Of a stretch of DNA of 64,000 bases, positions 60,840 to 64,000 are shown in pieces (positions within the stretch are counted from its first letter, which is position 1; the number at the start of each line of letters is the position of its first letter). Location: assembly GCA_029204225.1 (NCBI GenBank), contig CM055108.1, positions 15,526,722 to 15,590,721 of the forward strand. The letters run 5' to 3'. Position numbers and translations under genes: made by a program. A model generated the notes under the pieces. That model was given only the letters and a program-made list of their open reading frames with translations. It was not told where the DNA came from and did not search any database. This DNA is from Diphasiastrum complanatum. Lineage: Eukaryota; Streptophyta; Lycopodiopsida; Lycopodiales; Lycopodiaceae.

Positions 60840-62074
60840 AGGGAGGTGGAGACGATGGGTAAGCTATGGGTAGAGGAGGATGTAGAAGGAGCTAAGGATG
60901 TATGCAAGACGTGTGGATGGTGTGTGTAGGTCGTGCTGATCGGCACTTGGAAAAGCATAGATCCTCATTCGCTTACATAAAACCAAGTGTTTATTGTTGT
61001 CAGTCTTTATCAAAAATTATTTTCGCAAATTGCCGCAATTTAATCAAAATGTCTTATAAGCATGGTTTTAAAATACGAGCAATGTCATGATTTTGGACCT
61101 TTTAAGGTCGTGTGTGTTGTGCTATGGTAACGATGATCACCGGAATGTGTGTGACAATTGATCGGCACTAGCTGTTTAAAAATTTTCAGGTTTCACTGGT
61201 TCTTGACATATTCATGAGGTCTGTTAGCTGTATTTAAGCTGACAGTCAGAAATATGCAAGAGATAGAAACATGAAAAAGTGAAACAAAAGCAAATCATGC
61301 AAGAACCTGATAGATGGTAGATGAAAAGTAAGTGAAAGTATAGAAACAGCTACCAGTCAAAAAAGAACTCAAATGCAAGAAATCTTGAGTGTCTTTGTGT
61401 TCTTAATTTTCTTGAAACTTTTCAAATAAATTTCAGAAACTGAACTTGTGAAGATTGTTGATGCAAAACAGATTAGACCAGAGCAAACGATAGTTCATTA
61501 AAATGTTCAAAAGAAATAGGAAACTGTTCTCAAAAGGTTTTGCAAGGTGATTAAGCAAACAGAAAAACAGAAACAATGTCTATTATGACAAGTGAAATAA
61601 CAATGGCAACAGGGCCAAATGTTTATAGATTCTCCTCATCCTCAAATGCGCTGCTATGCAACCTAGCTCCTGAGCCTGAGAAGAATGTAAAACTAACTTC
61701 ACTTTCCTTTTCAGACACACACAGATCTGATGACGGGTCTGAACCTGCACACACACATTCAGATTTGCATGTCTACAAATACAAGTGTTGTAGTATAATC
61801 ATCCAACCTGTCAGAGGATGATTGCAGGGTCTCGACACTTTGTTGTTTATATATGAGCACTTTCCAATGGGTCAACTAATTATATTATAAGGCAAGCCAT
61901 GGTGAACAAACTCAGATTTGCCATGAAGCACAGTTGCTCGATTTTTAAGATCCTAAGGGTTGTAACCAAATTCAAAAAGCTAATTTACTTGAACAACCGA
62001 AATATTACTCTAGCTTGCCTCATGTCATATTAAAAACAAGAAAACACTTCTACAAGCCAAAACGTAAATGATTT
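60840..62074. other. no recognised gene
   Basis: Short frames only, with no known motif. Confidence 0.4.
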
Positions 62075-63600
62075 TGCAAGATCTATACCACATTATTGGC
62101 TACAAATCTCCTGGATGCTTGCAACCTACACTAATCCACCAAACAGAAAGGAAATCTAATCCACAACTAGGAAAGCATGAAAACTAATCCACTCTAAGTC
62201 CACAACCACACACAATATGAATGGAAGGGCATGATCATAGGGGCATCACTTAAGAAAACCATCATGATCAAGGAGCTTAGTGTAGCATCAAACTCATGGA
62301 AAATCTTCTTATTAAGCATGGAGTAGATACAATGCAAAAAGCTCCTCTTCACAAAGAGAGAGTCTCTTAAATAAGCAAGAGAGCTCTTTAGGTGGCATCC
62401 TAGTGGAATTTTCACATTTCACAAATTACAAGTGGAATAATACTCTCCACTAGAGGTCACCATCAAAAGGTGGTTCACTCTACTTTCTTTAAGAGGGGTC
62501 TACTTGCATTTATTACATTTGCCTAGAAATACTAGTTCCTACATGATCATTACATCTTCCGGGATTCACCATGAGGCTTACACAGTTCTGGCTTGTCATT
62601 ACTAACTAGTATTCCTCGGCTCTCATACTCGTCTCTTAGTCTTCGTTAGTCTCATCTTCTTATAAACCTCCTCGGTCTAAGGTGAGAGGTGCTCTTGAGT
62701 TGCTCTGTCCGAGTATCTTGGGGATTCGTTAGAATCAGCCAACACCTACTCTAAAAATGAACTGAATCAGATCCTACACGTTATTAAAACTGAGCTACAC
62801 CTGGATTAATCCACAAAGCTGAAACAAGAACTAATCTACAGCATTTTAGAAGTCCAAGAATCAAGAAACCAGCCAATCTTTTGATTCTTGGACATCCCAA
62901 AAACATCAAGAACTAGAATGTTAGAGGATATGCAAGATTTATACCACATTTCTAGCCTATTTAGTTTACTTGAATGCTGGTTCCTACATTAATCCACATA
63001 CAAGAAATGAAAACGAATCCACAACTAGGAAAGCGAGAAGACTAATCCACTCTAAAGTCCACAACCACACACAAAGAGAATGGAAGGGCAAGATCATTAA
63101 TGCATCACTCAAGAAACAAGAATGATCAAGGAGCTCAAGATTTCATCAAAACTCATGGAAGATCTTCTCATTTCAGCATGGAGTTGATAAACTTACAAAA
63201 GCTCCTCTTCACAAAGAGGGAGTCTCTTAAATAAGTAAGAGAACTCCTTAGGTGGCATCTTAGTGGAATTCCCACATTTCACAAATTACAAGTGGAATAA
63301 TGCTCTTCACTAGAGGTCACCATCAAAAGGTGGCTCACTCTACTTTCTTTAAGAGAGGTCTACTTGCATTTATTACTTTAGCCTAGACTAGTTCCTACAA
63401 GGTCATTCCATCTTTCGGGATTCACCATGAGGCTCACACAGTTCTGGCTTGTCATTGCTAACTAGCATTTCTCGGCTCTCATACTCGGCTCTCAGTCTTC
63501 GTTAGTCTCGTCTTCTCAGAGACCTCCTCAGTCTAAGGTGAGAGGTGCTCTTGAGTTGCTCTGTCCGAGTATCTTGGGGATTCGTCAAAATCAGCCAACA
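62075..63600. mobile_element. TRIM-like compact LTR element
   Basis: Two 670-bp direct repeats, 62075-62744 and 62931-63600, both start TGCAAGAT and end CAGCCAACA (TG...CA), and flank only 186 bp. ATTT lies immediately outside each end (62071-62074 and 63601-63604), a possible 4-bp target duplication. There is no coding capacity. Neither orientation gives a clear tRNA primer site, although purine-rich TTAGAGGATA precedes the right repeat. A short tandem duplication is the alternative. Confidence 0.65.
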
Positions 63601-63894
63601 ATTTGATTGTCCATTGAACAATAGTAATGATGAACCACAATTGGTATGAGGAGTGACATTATTGATAGTGCTATTATGTATGCAACGTTGCATAGGAGAT
63701 GACGATTGTTCAAGTTGGCACATAGAACTCATGTACCGTAGTGCGTGCTCACCATCTTGCGAATTGCAATGATGTTTTGATTGTCGTGAATATAGCTCAT
63801 CATCATTGTCACTACTATAAAAACCGCCATCAATATTAGATTGATTTGACTGGTATAGCTCAGTCTTTATTTTGGTCAGAATAGTTTTCATCAT
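63601..63894 (-). CDS. partial hypothetical ORF at window edge
   Basis: Minus-strand frame of about 98 codons from 63894 to the LTR-type element: MMKTILTKIKTELYQSNQSN, then IDGGFYSSDNDDELYSRQSK and HHCNSQDGEHALRYMSS. It is Ser/Asn/Asp-rich with no domain recognised. It runs into the repeat at 63600, so its 3' end was probably displaced by that insertion. It may belong to a gene continuing beyond the window. Confidence 0.3.
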
Positions 63895-64000
63895 AACTCA
63901 AACAGTCTCCATATGAGTCATATTGTTCATATTGGTCTGAATTACTGTCATTGTGCTCCTCATATTGATTATCACACAGTGTTGGGCGAGTATATAGGGT

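Overview
This is plant nuclear DNA from a large, transposon-dense genome. The evidence is spliceosomal introns, an Ole e 1/extensin chimeric gene, a PPR fragment, an Athila/Tat-like Ty3 element with a tRNA-Asp-type primer site, a Ty1/copia element with an initiator-Met primer site, TTTAGGG motifs and long (CT)n and (TA)n microsatellites. A seed-free vascular plant or a gymnosperm fits best, because of the many degenerate transposase-like and DUF7869-like ORFs, but the sequence alone does not settle this. The only gene that looks intact is the two-exon Ole e 1/proline-rich secreted protein at 2.4-3.5 kb.

Layout. 0-2.3 kb: no recognised gene. 2.4-3.5 kb: Ole e 1-type gene. 4.3-7.1 kb: LINE endonuclease fragment, then two diverged tandem units, one of them carrying a Ty3 reverse-transcriptase fragment. 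7.2-15.1 kb: a cluster of decayed, apparently intron-containing genes, including a transposase-like gene, a divergent histone H3-like gene and several unknowns. 15.5-34.3 kb: a decayed DUF7869-like gene on the minus strand. It is split by a 15.8 kb Athila-like retrotransposon (16138-31921), which is itself split by a 5 kb copia element (20032-25023). 34.5-37.5 kb: GGCCCTTAG-type minisatellites and AT-rich DNA.

37.5-56.3 kb holds the most unusual structure. A gene on the plus strand, encoding a protein with bacterial-type N4/N6 DNA-methyltransferase motifs, is interrupted in an exon by a 17.2 kb element (37621-54853). This element has about 0.5 kb terminal inverted repeats packed with GGTCCCT-type repeats and GC-rich perfect palindromes. 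The reading frame of the target gene matches across the insertion. Inside the element, on the minus strand, lie remains of a long gene with a ParB/sulfiredoxin-like box followed by a second methyltransferase-like domain, and next to it an FCP1/NIF-type phosphatase relic. Captured-looking fragments (PPR, a Pro-rich ORF, a copia integrase piece) and long microsatellites fill the rest.

56.3-64 kb: AT-rich spacer, a Ty3 gag fragment, a minisatellite, and a compact LTR-type element (62075-63600) with two 670 bp direct repeats. Most coding remains carry in-frame stops, mainly TAG and TGA. The region is therefore a graveyard in which nesting order gives relative ages: DUF7869-like gene, then Athila-like, then copia; and methyltransferase gene, then giant inverted-repeat element.
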